From NCBI RefSeq assembly GCF_032062135.1, contig NC_092861.1, forward strand, positions 144,919,770 to 144,983,769: DNA of 64,000 nt, written 5' to 3'. The translations under genes and the position numbers were made by a program. This DNA is from Pyxicephalus adspersus (lineage: Eukaryota > Chordata > Amphibia > Anura > Pyxicephalidae). How positions within the stretch are numbered: position 1 is the first letter of the stretch; each line of letters opens with the position of its first letter. Positions 56,100 to 64,000 of this stretch are shown here, in pieces. The notes below the pieces were generated by a model, which worked only from the letters and a program-made list of their open reading frames with translations, was not told where the DNA came from and did not search any database.

Positions 56100-57659
56100 T
56101 CATAGTCAAGTCAGGTTGAAAAAAAGACATAAATCCATCAAGTTCAACCACTAGTTAAATAAACATATATTTCAGATATAAAACCCTACGGACATAGTTG
56201 ATCCAGAGGTAGGCAAACAACTTCTAGTACAATTTGCTCCATAAGAAGAAAAAAAACTCTTTCCTGATTCTGTGAGGCAATTGGATGTTCCCTGGATCAA
56301 CGGTCTCTGTTATCTTAACTTTAAAGCTTTCATACCCAGATATATTCTGTGCTTCCAAAGAAGCATCCAACTTTTTACTAAAGCAATCTATAGTAGTTGC
56401 TGAAACTACTTCCTGAGGGAGCCTATTCCACATTTTCACAGACCTTACAGTAAAGAATCCCTTCCTTTACCAGAGATTTGTTTTCTTTTCCTCCAGACAC
56501 AAAGAGCGTCCCATTGTTTTTTGTAACAATCCTTTATTTATTTATACAGGGTGATCATATGTCCCCTAAACGTCTCTTTTCAATGGAGAATAGATTCAGT
56601 TCAGATAATCTCTCCCCATAGCTGAGCTCCTCCATTCCTTTTATTAGTTTAGTTGCCCTTCTCTGCACTCTCTCCAATTCCACAATGTCCTTTTTGTGAA
56701 CTGGTGCTCAAAACTGGACTGTATATTCCAGATGTGGTCTGACCAATGCTTTGTACAGGGGCAGGATTATGTCTCCATCTCTGCAGTCTATTCTTCTTTT
56801 AATACAAGAAAGTACTTTACTAGCTTTAGATATTGCAGCTTGGCATTGCATGCCAGTATTAGGTCCATGATCTACCAGAACCCCCGGATCCTTTTCCATT
56901 TCTGACTCCCCCAAATGTATTTCCCCTAGACAGTATGAAGCATGCATGTTGTTAGCCCTCAAGTTCATAACTTTACATTCACCTATATTAAATGTCATTT
57001 GCCACTTGGCTGCCCAATCAAACAGTACATCCAGGTCTGCTTGTAGATTATAGACATCCTGTATGTACTTCATTCCATTACATAGTCTGGTGTCATCTGC
57101 AAACACAGGAATTATACTTTTAATCCCAAACTCTATATCATTTAAAAATATGTTAAACAGTTAAGGTAGTAAAAACTGAACCCTGGGGTACACCACTAAT
57201 AACCTTAGTCCATTCAGAGTATGAATTAATAATTACAACTTTCTGGATGCTGTCTTTAAACCAGTTCTCTATCCATTTACAGATTGGCTTTTCCAAACCT
57301 ATTGACCCTAACTTGCATTAACCGTCTGTGGGGTACAGTGTCAAATGCTTTAGCAAAGTCCAAGTACACTGTATCAACTGCTATTCTACTGTCTGCCTGT
57401 TTACTTGCTTCCTCAAAAAAAGGGAGTAAATTTGTTTGACAACTTCTGTCTTTCTTGAATCCATGCTGACTATCACTTATAATTGTTCCTCTATGAGGTT
57501 CTTTATCAAACTCTCTAGGAGCTTTCCAACCATGAACGTTAAACTTACTGGTCCGTAGTTACTTGGTAATGACTTTGGTCCCTTATTGAAGATAGAAACC
57601 ACATTGGCTTACACCAATCCATTGGTACTATGGCAGTGATTAAAGAGTCTGTAAAAATT
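56100..57659 (-). pseudogene. LINE reverse transcriptase relic, 3' part (jockey/CR1/Rex1-like)
   Basis: Read on the minus strand, the order is: DWCKPMWF region, a NYGPVSLT stretch (like 'NYRPVSLT'), an SGVPQGS motif, FADDTRLC (the polymerase catalytic box with two aspartates), WAAKWQMTFNIGECKVM, an LVRPHLEYTVQF stretch, an [16 protein letters not shown] stretch, and RLPQEVV. This is the normal order of the polymerase and its C-terminal tail. The 3' end GGTTGAACTTGATGGATTTA followed by TGTCTTTTTTCAACC is the end I know for this LINE group. The longest clean frame is 132 codons (57106-56708); stops and shifts elsewhere show that it is dead. The upstream part continues at 60593-60851 beyond an insertion. 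Confidence 0.85.
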
Positions 57660-57671
57660 AGAATCAATGTG

Positions 57672-57793
57672 TAATGCGCCTGACCGGTGGGGGCGTGACC
57701 GGTGGCGTGACCGGTGGGCGCCTCTAATGCAAGCTTCTGTAGGCCCTGCTGGATCTCCTCCATTAGGGCTGGGTGGTGTGCTGCCCATTATAC
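57672..57793. repeat. LTR-like start and GACCGGTGG tandem repeat
   Basis: TGTAATGCGCCTG occurs at about 57670 and again at the start of the LTR-like copy (57794). After the first comes a GTGACCGGTGGGC-like repeat in about three units (57682-57722). It may be a fragment of a second LTR-bearing element, or the LTR's own duplicated end. Confidence 0.45.
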
Positions 57794-58175
57794 TGTAATG
57801 CGCCTGGGCACATAAATCACAACCAACTCCAGGGAACACTTCAACAGACTTTTTATTCCATAATCCAGGTACAGGCCGAGGTCAAACACAATAGATCAAT
57901 CAGATAACGAGGTACAAAAGGATGAGGCAGAAGGCATAGTCAGGGAGAATCCGATGTCAGGGCAGACAGAGTTCATGCAAGGTCAAAATTCAGACTGGGT
58001 CGCTGCTGGTTATAAGTCTGAGCTGATGACAAGACACAGGGGAAGACAACCGAGGTCAAAATTCTAATTCAACACAAACAACGCACTCAAGCACACTGTA
58101 ACAAAGAGGCTATAACGGGCGGGTGCTAATGACAGGGTCGCATTACATGGGCAGATTGCCTACTCACATTGTGCA
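57794..58175 (-). repeat. 3' LTR of the Gypsy relic
   Basis: About 382 bp starting TGTAATGCGCCTGGGC and ending near ACATTGTGCA on the plus strand, so bounded by TG and CA. It matches 60031-60351 along its length: CACATAAATCACAACCAACT, CCAGGTACAGGCC, TCAAACACAATAGATCAATC, AAGACACAGGGGAAGACAAC, AGCACACTGTAAC. Contains a 55-bp stretch missing from the other copy. The minus-strand AATAAAAAG before the 3' end is a plausible polyadenylation signal. Confidence 0.75.
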
Positions 58176-58193
58176 TCTGAAAGGGGGGCAGAG

Positions 58194-59426
58194 TCAGTAG
58201 CAAATTTTAAAAAAAACATGGAAGGTGTCCACCCCTCTAAAGGAAGTGGAAAGCCTAACCCTAAAAGTTACTCTATTTATTTTTTCTGATATGGTAAAAG
58301 GACTGATAAACTTGGGTCCTAATTTGGTTGAGGGTTGGCGGAGGGGAATATTGCGGGTAGACACCCAAACCATATCGCCGGGTTGGAACTGGGGGTCAGG
58401 GGACCTATGGCAATCCACAAACCTCTTCTGCTGGGCTACTGCCTTTTTGAGATTACATTGGACCTGGTTGCAAACAGATTGGTAACGTTATACCTAATCA
58501 TTAAGAACTGGAAGTTCAGAGGGTGGACCCAACAGAAAGGAAACTTTGGGACTCTGACCCCCAACGCACATGAACAGAGAGATCCTGGTGGAGGAATGTT
58601 CTGCATTGTTATACGCCACTTCCGCAAAGGGGAGTTTGCCCATGTCTCTTGGCATCCGGACACAAAGCTCCGGAGATATTGTTCCAGCGACTGGTTGGTC
58701 TGTTAGGTCTGGCCATTTGCCTCGGGGTGGAACCCTGACGAAAAAGCAGAGCTTGATGCTCAGTTGGGCACAAAACACCCTCCAGAACTGTAACACGAAC
58801 TGAACCCCCCGGTCCGAAACAATGTTCTTCGGAGCCCCATGAAGACAGAATACATGAAAAACAAATAAATCAGCTAATTCTTTGGCTGAAGGGAACTTGC
58901 ATAGTGGTATGAAATGGGCTTGTTTACTAAAGCGATCCACCACCACCCAGACTACCGGAAACCCAGAGGACCGTAGAAGCTTCGTAATAAAGTCCATGGA
59001 TATGTAGGTCCATGGAGCCAAAGGAATCGGCAGAGGAAGCAGAGTGCCGGGGGGAGTGGAATGGGACGACTTACACCGAGCTCAAAAAGGACAGGAATGA
59101 ACATAAGATTCAACATCTAGTGACATGTGGGACCACTAAACATGCCGTCTTACTAATTCAAGAGATTTTTTAATTCCTGGGTGGCCGGCAGTTTTGCAGT
59201 CATGTAACTGCCGGATAACCTTCAGGGGAAGATGGAGGGTGACATAAAGACAGCCTTCAGGTTTTCCAGGGGGGTGGTCTGTTTGGAGGTGGGACAAAAG
59301 GTTCACCAGATTTTCCAGTAACGGCGGGGTCTGCAGGGCAGATACTACACATTGTGGAGGCAAAATAGGGCTGGGGCACGAATCCAGAAGGGAAGCGGCC
59401 TCTGGGTAACAACAGGGACAAGGCAT
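58194..59426 (-). pseudogene. Ty3/Gypsy integrase relic
   Basis: On the minus strand: an HHCC zinc-binding region (HDCKTAGHPGIKKSLELV, with the cysteines in a CKSSHS context near 59060), then the core with WTYISMDFITKL (first catalytic aspartate) and DRFSKQAHFIPL, NIVSDRGVQF (second aspartate), and an AYNNAEHSSTR stretch. The segment that should hold the third catalytic residue (glutamate) is frameshifted and lost. A C-terminal GPY/F-like part follows (KLGPKFISPFTI, 58418-58194). No chromodomain seen. About 400 residues would be usual; here three broken frames (58494-59021 the longest, 175 codons). Integrase function is excluded. Confidence 0.85.
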
Positions 59427-59431
59427 CGGCC

Positions 59432-60015
59432 CTAATGTTTTTTGAACCTTTTTGTAATCTGAAAATTAAATCTTGTTAAGAACAGGGCCCAATGGGCTTG
59501 GCAGCAGTTAAGACGTTTGGCCCCTTGGATATACTCTAAGTTCCTGTGGTCAGTATAAACCGCCACGGGATGCTCCGCCCCTTCCAGCCAATGCCTCCAT
59601 TCTTTGAAAGCCCATTTTACCACCAGAAGTTCTCTAATGCCCACATCATAATTAGGCTCAGCTGCAGAGAACTTCCAGGAGAAGAAGGCACAGGAGTGCA
59701 ATCTCTCACGCCAATCTCCGACGTATCCACCTCTATGATAAACGGTAGAGTGGGCCCTGGATGCACCCATATGGGTGCACAACCAGGCTTCGCAGGCCTC
59801 CGGAGTCCACCTGGAGGAGTCCACTTTTTTTCTGGTAAGGTTCGTCAGAGGGTGAACAATGGATCATAAGTTCCGGATGAACTTCCTGCAAACATTTGCG
59901 AAGCCCAGGAAGCGCTGAAGACCCTTGAGGTCAGTGGGTTGTGGGTACTCCTGTACTGCTGGGACCTTGGTTGGATTCATGGCCAACTAGTGATCCGACA
60001 AAATATACCCCAAAA
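59432..60015 (-). pseudogene. Ty3/Gypsy polymerase end and RNase H relic
   Basis: On the minus strand: the end of the reverse transcriptase (GYILSDH, then a [14 protein letters not shown] stretch like 'FLGFANFYRRFI'), then RNase H with [16 protein letters not shown] (catalytic glutamate kept) and [18 protein letters not shown] (aspartate kept). The frame 59824-59432 is open for 130 codons, but its beginning reads in the wrong frame where the first RNase H aspartate should lie. The catalytic centre of the reverse transcriptase, protease and gag are absent: the element is cut at about 60020 and joins the 5' LTR copy directly. Confidence 0.85.
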
Positions 60016-60030
60016 AAATCATATCATCAT

Positions 60031-60351
60031 CACATAAATCACAACCAACTCCAGGAAACACTCCAACTTTATTCCACAATCCAGGTACAGGCCGGGGTCA
60101 AACACAATAGATCAATCAGATATATGAGGTACAAAAAGATTGAGTTCATGCAAGGTCAATAATCAGACCGGGTCGCTGCTGGTAATAAGTCCAAGCTGAT
60201 GACAAGACACAGGGGAAGACAACAGAGGTCAAAATGGCACTCCAACACATACAACACACCCAAGCACACTGTAACACAGAGGCTATAATGGACAAGGATG
60301 GCAATGACAGGGTCTCATTAAATAGGCAGGGTGCCCAATCACATTGCGCCA
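60031..60351 (-). repeat. 5' LTR of the Gypsy relic, internally deleted
   Basis: About 321 bp matching 57809-58175. It lacks the first 15 bases (TGTAATGCGCCTGGG) and an internal 55-bp stretch, and ends ACATTGCGCCA. Differences are numerous, which implies long decay since insertion. Confidence 0.75.
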
Positions 60352-60592
60352 TGGCGCTATTGTAAAGGAGGAAACATACTGAATAATTCAGACTATACAT
60401 GCCCTGCCCCGTAGCGAGGCAGCCGGCTGCCTCACCCCCGGGGGTACATGGAGGGACCCCTGGGCCGTGCTGTACTGTGCACCCTTGCAGCTCTGGCCGC
60501 GCTGTCTGCTGCAGCGGTCTCCTCCATGCTGTCCATGATCCCTGAGGTCACCGTGGGTGAGGACAACACAGGATCACTGGCAGGGGGAGTAC
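60352..60592. other. GC-rich segment of unknown origin
   Basis: Lies between the 5' LTR copy and the LINE. CGGGGGTACATGGAGGGACC and CTGGCCGCGCTGTCTGCTGC are far richer in GC than the surroundings. The plus frame 60448-60633 (61 codons, Ala/Leu-rich) has no domain I recognise. It may be part of a second inserted element. Confidence 0.4.
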
Positions 60593-60851
60593 CTTATACA
60601 ATGGCTTTGAAATACCTGAGCTCAGCTCTTTGAGGACACGTGGATGTAATCCATCAATTCCTGGTTCTTTGTCAACCTATATTTTGCCCAAATGTTTCTC
60701 AATCATATCAATTTTGAGCCATTGTGGCTCATTTAAGGCAGTGGCATTGCTATTATGAATTTGGACTTGAGCTCTGCCATTTTCCTTTGTGTACACAGAG
60801 CTAAAAAAAGCTGTTTAGTAAATCCACCTTTTCTTTATCAATTCTGTTTCA
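60593..60851 (-). pseudogene. LINE reverse transcriptase relic, 5' part, split from 56.1-57.66 kb
   Basis: The minus-strand frame, with a single in-frame stop, contains a VYTKENGRAQ stretch, EPGIDGLHPRVLKELSSG (like 'SPGPDGIHPRVLKEL') and ISKPLYK at its 3' edge. This is the region directly N-terminal to what resumes at 57659 (a stretch beginning IFTDSLI). The two halves are adjacent in an intact element of this group, so the LINE was cut here by about 2.9 kb. Confidence 0.82.
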
Positions 60852-61375
60852 ATTTCTATTGCTGTCAGAAGTGGAGTCTCAAAAGAAAACAGCCAAACAA
60901 TACAGCCTTGGCCACTGCTTGCAGAATCACCAGCCAATGCTGAAGCAACTTGGTAACTCTGTAACTCCACAGTTTGTAGAAGTGGTGTCTTGATAGGAAG
61001 TAGTAAGACGAAGTGGCAGATTATTTTGCTTGGGGAACACACCTTACTTCCCTCAACCAGGATACATAAATCATGAATGAGTGAAAGCCTTAAAAAAAAA
61101 TTCCCCAAAATATTAAACCTAATATGTGCTCCCTGGAAATATCTAGCATCTCAGAAATAATTTGTGCTAATATTTACCCATCCGCTAAAATTAAATTATG
61201 AACATGATCAACAATTTTAAGGATTGTATATCCCCAAAAACCTACCAGATCAAGTTGTATCTTTGCTCAAAGAAAGTAGGCACACCATTTCTTTTGTGTG
61301 ATAGTCATCCAACGTTTGCATTATGCAATAATAGGTTTTCTTTTTCAGGAGCAGGAACTTTATGATAGCCCAAAG
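60852..61375. other. No feature recognised
   Basis: The LINE similarity stops near 60851. The minus-strand frame 60815-61108 has no motif. Confidence 0.4.
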
Positions 61376-61379
61376 TTAA

Positions 61380-61496
61380 AGTGAAACTAAAGTCTCACTT
61401 TATAAATTGGCAATCAGACAGGTGTTTTTTGCAGAAAGACAGGTGAGACAACAGAGCAGGGATAGGTGAGTATCGTCCAGGTTTAGTTCCACTTCA
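61380..61496. mobile_element. TTAA-flanked element, family T, short derivative
   Basis: TTAA at 61376-61379 followed by AGTGAAACTAAAGTC; right end GGTTTAGTTCCACTTC is an inverted match. Only about 117 bp, i.e. the ends with almost no middle. Confidence 0.7.
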
Positions 61497-61700
61497 AACA
61501 CTTAAAAATACCATATTTTCATTGACACAGCTCTATCAATTATTTTAAAAAAACACGAAATAGTGCTATAAAATAACACTCTTTCCAATGACAAAATTTA
61601 TCTCAGATTTTAGAAAGTGGGTTGAGTTGAGGAGTTATCAGCACCCCCTCGTATCTGCATTGTATGCAATAAGTGAGTACCTATTGCATAGAATATAATA
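61497..61700. other. Unassigned interval
   Basis: AT-rich, nothing seen. Confidence 0.4.
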
Positions 61701-61922
61701 GATTGTATTATTAAAGTTTTCCAAGACTGAAGAAGATAGACTATCATAGGAGAACCTGGGTGATTCAGCAACACTGGAATGGGTTTCATAAATATTATTT
61801 GTTGTTAGTTGGCAAGTGTTTTAAATCCTGTACCAAATCAATTCCAGGCTTGTTGTATCACCCAGGTTCTCCAATGATAGTCTACCTTCATCAATCTTGG
61901 AGAACTTTAGTAAATTAGGCTC
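61701..61922. mobile_element. Palindromic MITE, family P, second subfamily, full length
   Basis: TTATTAAAGTTTTCCAAGAC and AAGAAGATAGACTATCATAG pair with CCAATGATAGTCTACCTTCA and ATCTTGGAGAACTTTAGTAA. The centre has TTGTTAGTTGGCAAGTGTTT. It shows that the second subfamily also exists at about 220 bp. Confidence 0.8.
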
Positions 61923-63175
61923 AATAAATTGAAAGCCTTATTTTTCCTTCTCTGGTACTTGAAATTTAATCCCTTTAGACTTTTCCTGTTAACAAACACC
62001 TGCAAATTAGTGGTACTAACAAATGCCCAGTGTGAATCTAATGCTTTTAGACATGAATAAGCCCTATTGAGGAATACTCCTTGTAATAATAATGAGGCCC
62101 CTTTTTAACATCTGACCTCTAGCCTTCAGATCATAGCCCATGCTTTTTCATTGCCCTTTACCCTCAAATAACTTCTAGATCACATGCATGTCAATGGCAA
62201 TAAGCAACTTTCATGTCAACAAGTTGAAAGTAAAATGTGCTCGGCAGCAATTTAATCTTCAGGGCTTTTTAAAAAAAGCCTTTGAGCTTTGAGCATAGCC
62301 AAGTGACACCGTTTATTAGTTTGAACCTCAGCCTATGCCTAAAAATCAGGAGTGCATCTGAGATTGTAAAAATTTGCACCTGTGGTGGTAAATGAAATCG
62401 ATCTGCAGGGGAGAAGAACACATTTTATTTCACCTTAGAAAAAATATAAATTATATCAATGTAATCTCTTCATACTTTATTTTCACAGAGCTACTGATAT
62501 TGATGTGGATAACTCTACCTAGGTCTGTGTTATTTTACTGTAGCAGATTCTTCTCGCCCCAGGATGTTGGATCTTTATGATTTCTGCACATGACCTGCAA
62601 AACCTTGACTCAGAGGCTCCCGCTGCAGAACTTTGCAGCACCATGTAAGTTAATTAATTGGTATTTTAAATAATATGTTTAGAAATACCTTGTTCTTTAA
62701 TTTCCTATCCTTATAACTGAATCTTTAACCTCAACCCTTAAACATTTCCCCAAAGTTAACTCTAACCAATAACTAACCTGTAAAGGCAGATCCTAAAGAT
62801 AGGTTCATTATTTTACTACTTCTTTCATCCTACCTATCTTTTTAACTAGGCAAGGCTAGTCATTCAACTTATCCACCCCTAGATAGGACATGAAAAAGGA
62901 GAGAGAGTTCCACCATTGGAGGATGTAAGTATGAACAAGAGATTGGTTAATGGTTACCTTTGCTTAGTTAAGGGCTAGAGTCCTGAGATGTATTGCAATA
63001 GTTAGTTTGTATTTTTAGGGTTCCTTTTAACAGTAAGGTTAAAGGTTATGGTTCAATGAATGAAGGAAGGGTAAAGTGTTAAAGGATATATTAGGAGATA
63101 TAAATTTGGTTCAATGTTAGATTTAGAGATAAAGGAAGTTCTGTCACATTGTTTATGTGTCTGAGAGGTTCTCCT
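61923..63175. other. No feature recognised
   Basis: No gene identified. From 62700 to 63110 there are scattered TTAACC / GGTTAA and TTAGGG words (see findings). Frames are motif-free. Confidence 0.4.
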
Positions 63176-63180
63176 AAGGA

Positions 63181-63479
63181 ATCACCCTCATCGGCCATTT
63201 ATACTTACCTTTCACATATTAGTTCCTGACCCTGTATTGGTCTCCTCCACTTAACGGTGTTCCTTTCTGGCAATTGACTGCTTAGAGCTGAGAACTGCAT
63301 TGTTAAAGAGGGGTAAGAAATCAACACTGTCTAAACCAGTGTTTTTATCTATGTTTCCTCTAGAGGTTGTTAGGGGTTCCTTGAGAAATGAGCAATTTGT
63401 GCCTTTCGGAGCAGATTAGGAGGAGACCTATACAGGGTTGGCAACTATGGTAAGTATTAGTGGCCGATGAGGGTGATTC
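63181..63479. repeat. Inverted repeat pair, about 50-58-bp arms
   Basis: ATCACCCTCATCGGCCATTT, ATACTTACC and CCTGTATTGG at 63181-63240 are complementary to CTATACAGGG, GGTAAGTATTAG and TGGCCGATGAGGGTGAT at 63428-63478. The second arm lies inside the hAT-like copy at 63337, while the first lies outside. Confidence 0.82.
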
Positions 63480-63606
63480 AAGTCTAAAGATCTTTTTAAC
63501 TATCTCTAAGGGTAGCTATTACTACCTGGAAAAAAAATTCTAGCAGGAGTTCCCTGACTTGAAAGGTATTTCAAGGGTTCCCCATAGTGAAAAGGTTAGG
63601 AAACAT
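63337..63606 (+). mobile_element. hAT-like element, family H1, with foreign segment
   Basis: CAGTGTTTTTATCTATGTTT, CTAGAGGTTGTTAGGGGTTC, GAGAAATGAGCAATTTGTGC begin a normal family copy. At about 63421 the sequence departs from the family, resuming near 63485 (AAAGATCTTTTTAACTATCT), and ends GAAAAGGTTAGGAAACATGG. The departing part is one arm of the inverted pair at 63181-63479. Confidence 0.7.
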
Positions 63607-63742
63607 GGGTCCCAACAAAAACATTCAAAGGTGTTTGACCTGTTTTGCCTGCAATACATACACTTTTCCAACTTAACATGCTGCTTACAGAGAAGGGCAA
63701 AGCAAAACAAGTCAAATGCAAACTCAATACTGTTATCTAAAC

Positions 63743-64000
63743 CAGTGGTCGCCAACCTTTTCAGGCCGGCGGACCACTAAATTTGCCGGTTCCGGACAGC
63801 GCATGCGGGGGGAGCTGGGTGTACCTCAAAGGGGAAGAAACTTCCACTTTTGTGACGTCATGATGCTGAGCCTGCGATTGGAGAGTGAACAGGTTGTGTT
63901 CAGAGACACATCCCGCCCACTTCCCTGAACCTGGGATCTGTTCGGGGGAAGTGGTCCGTGGCTTTGGCCGGTGCGTCCCCACAGCGAGGACCTTCTCCTG
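63743..64000. mobile_element. hAT MITE, family H2, cut by the window end
   Basis: Starts CAGTGGTCGCCAACCTTTTC, then CCACTTTTGTGACGTCATGA, GCGATTGGAGAGTG, GGCTTTGGCCGGTGCGTCCC and CCTTCTCCTG, matching the complement of the 53.7-kb copy. About 258 of an expected 370 or so bases are inside the window. Confidence 0.82.

Larger units (their letters stand above)
57794..60351 (-). mobile_element. Decayed Ty3/Gypsy LTR retrotransposon
   Basis: LTR - integrase - RNase H - polymerase end - LTR, on the minus strand, with gag, protease and most of the polymerase deleted next to the 5' LTR. Gene order (RT, RNase H, integrase) is that of Ty3/Gypsy. It sits inside a LINE of the same strand. No matching 4-6-bp target duplication was found at the LTR outer ends, so the flanks may have been rearranged. 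Confidence 0.8.

Noticed and set aside
58225..58803. Plus-strand frames over the Gypsy region (up to 123 codons)
   Set aside because: They are antisense shadows of the minus-strand integrase relic, which has clear motifs.

Overview
The window looks like AT-rich nuclear DNA of a vertebrate, most likely a frog. This rests on the repeat families: many short non-autonomous DNA transposons, a tRNA-derived SINE with a '...TATAAATACTGTGTAATAATAA' type tail, a LINE whose 3' end matches one common in frogs and reptiles, and TTAA-flanked elements opening TTAAAGYGGAAC. These were recognised by eye and not by search. No bacterial, organellar or viral replicon layout is present. I found no host protein-coding exon that I can support; open frames are short (132 codons or fewer except one of 175 codons), and the recognisable protein similarity in the longer ones belongs to transposable elements. 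The window is probably intergenic or a large intron.

Left third (1-21 kb): hAT-like, TA-flanked and palindromic MITEs, a 570-bp fold-back element (2.7-3.3 kb), a 138-bp tandem array (5.1-5.6 kb), minus-strand SINEs (12.7 and 20.4 kb), a Tc1-like transposase relic (15.5 kb), and TTAA-flanked elements, one with a 19-bp perfect hairpin (17.1 kb).

Middle third (21-43 kb): a Harbinger-like inverted-repeat element with TAA duplications (23.7 kb), a TAGGGATGAG-ended element (25.2 kb), a LINE tail (27 kb), a decayed L1/Tx1-like ORF2 with a palindromic MITE just upstream of it (30.2-31.9 kb), local duplications, and non-repetitive stretches that read like candidate conserved regulatory DNA (best: 33.8-34.25 kb).

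Right third (43-64 kb): more palindromic and hAT-like copies, including one split by a 400-bp CpG-rich TTAA insertion (47.1-47.5 kb); a hAT MITE with a perfect 8-bp target duplication (53.7 kb); and the clearest structure of the window, a reverse-strand LINE (56.1-60.85 kb) split by about 2.9 kb containing a decayed Ty3/Gypsy retrotransposon with two LTR-like copies. The elements do not form a pathway; the order in which they interrupt one another gives relative ages. No new defence, biosynthetic or signalling system was found.
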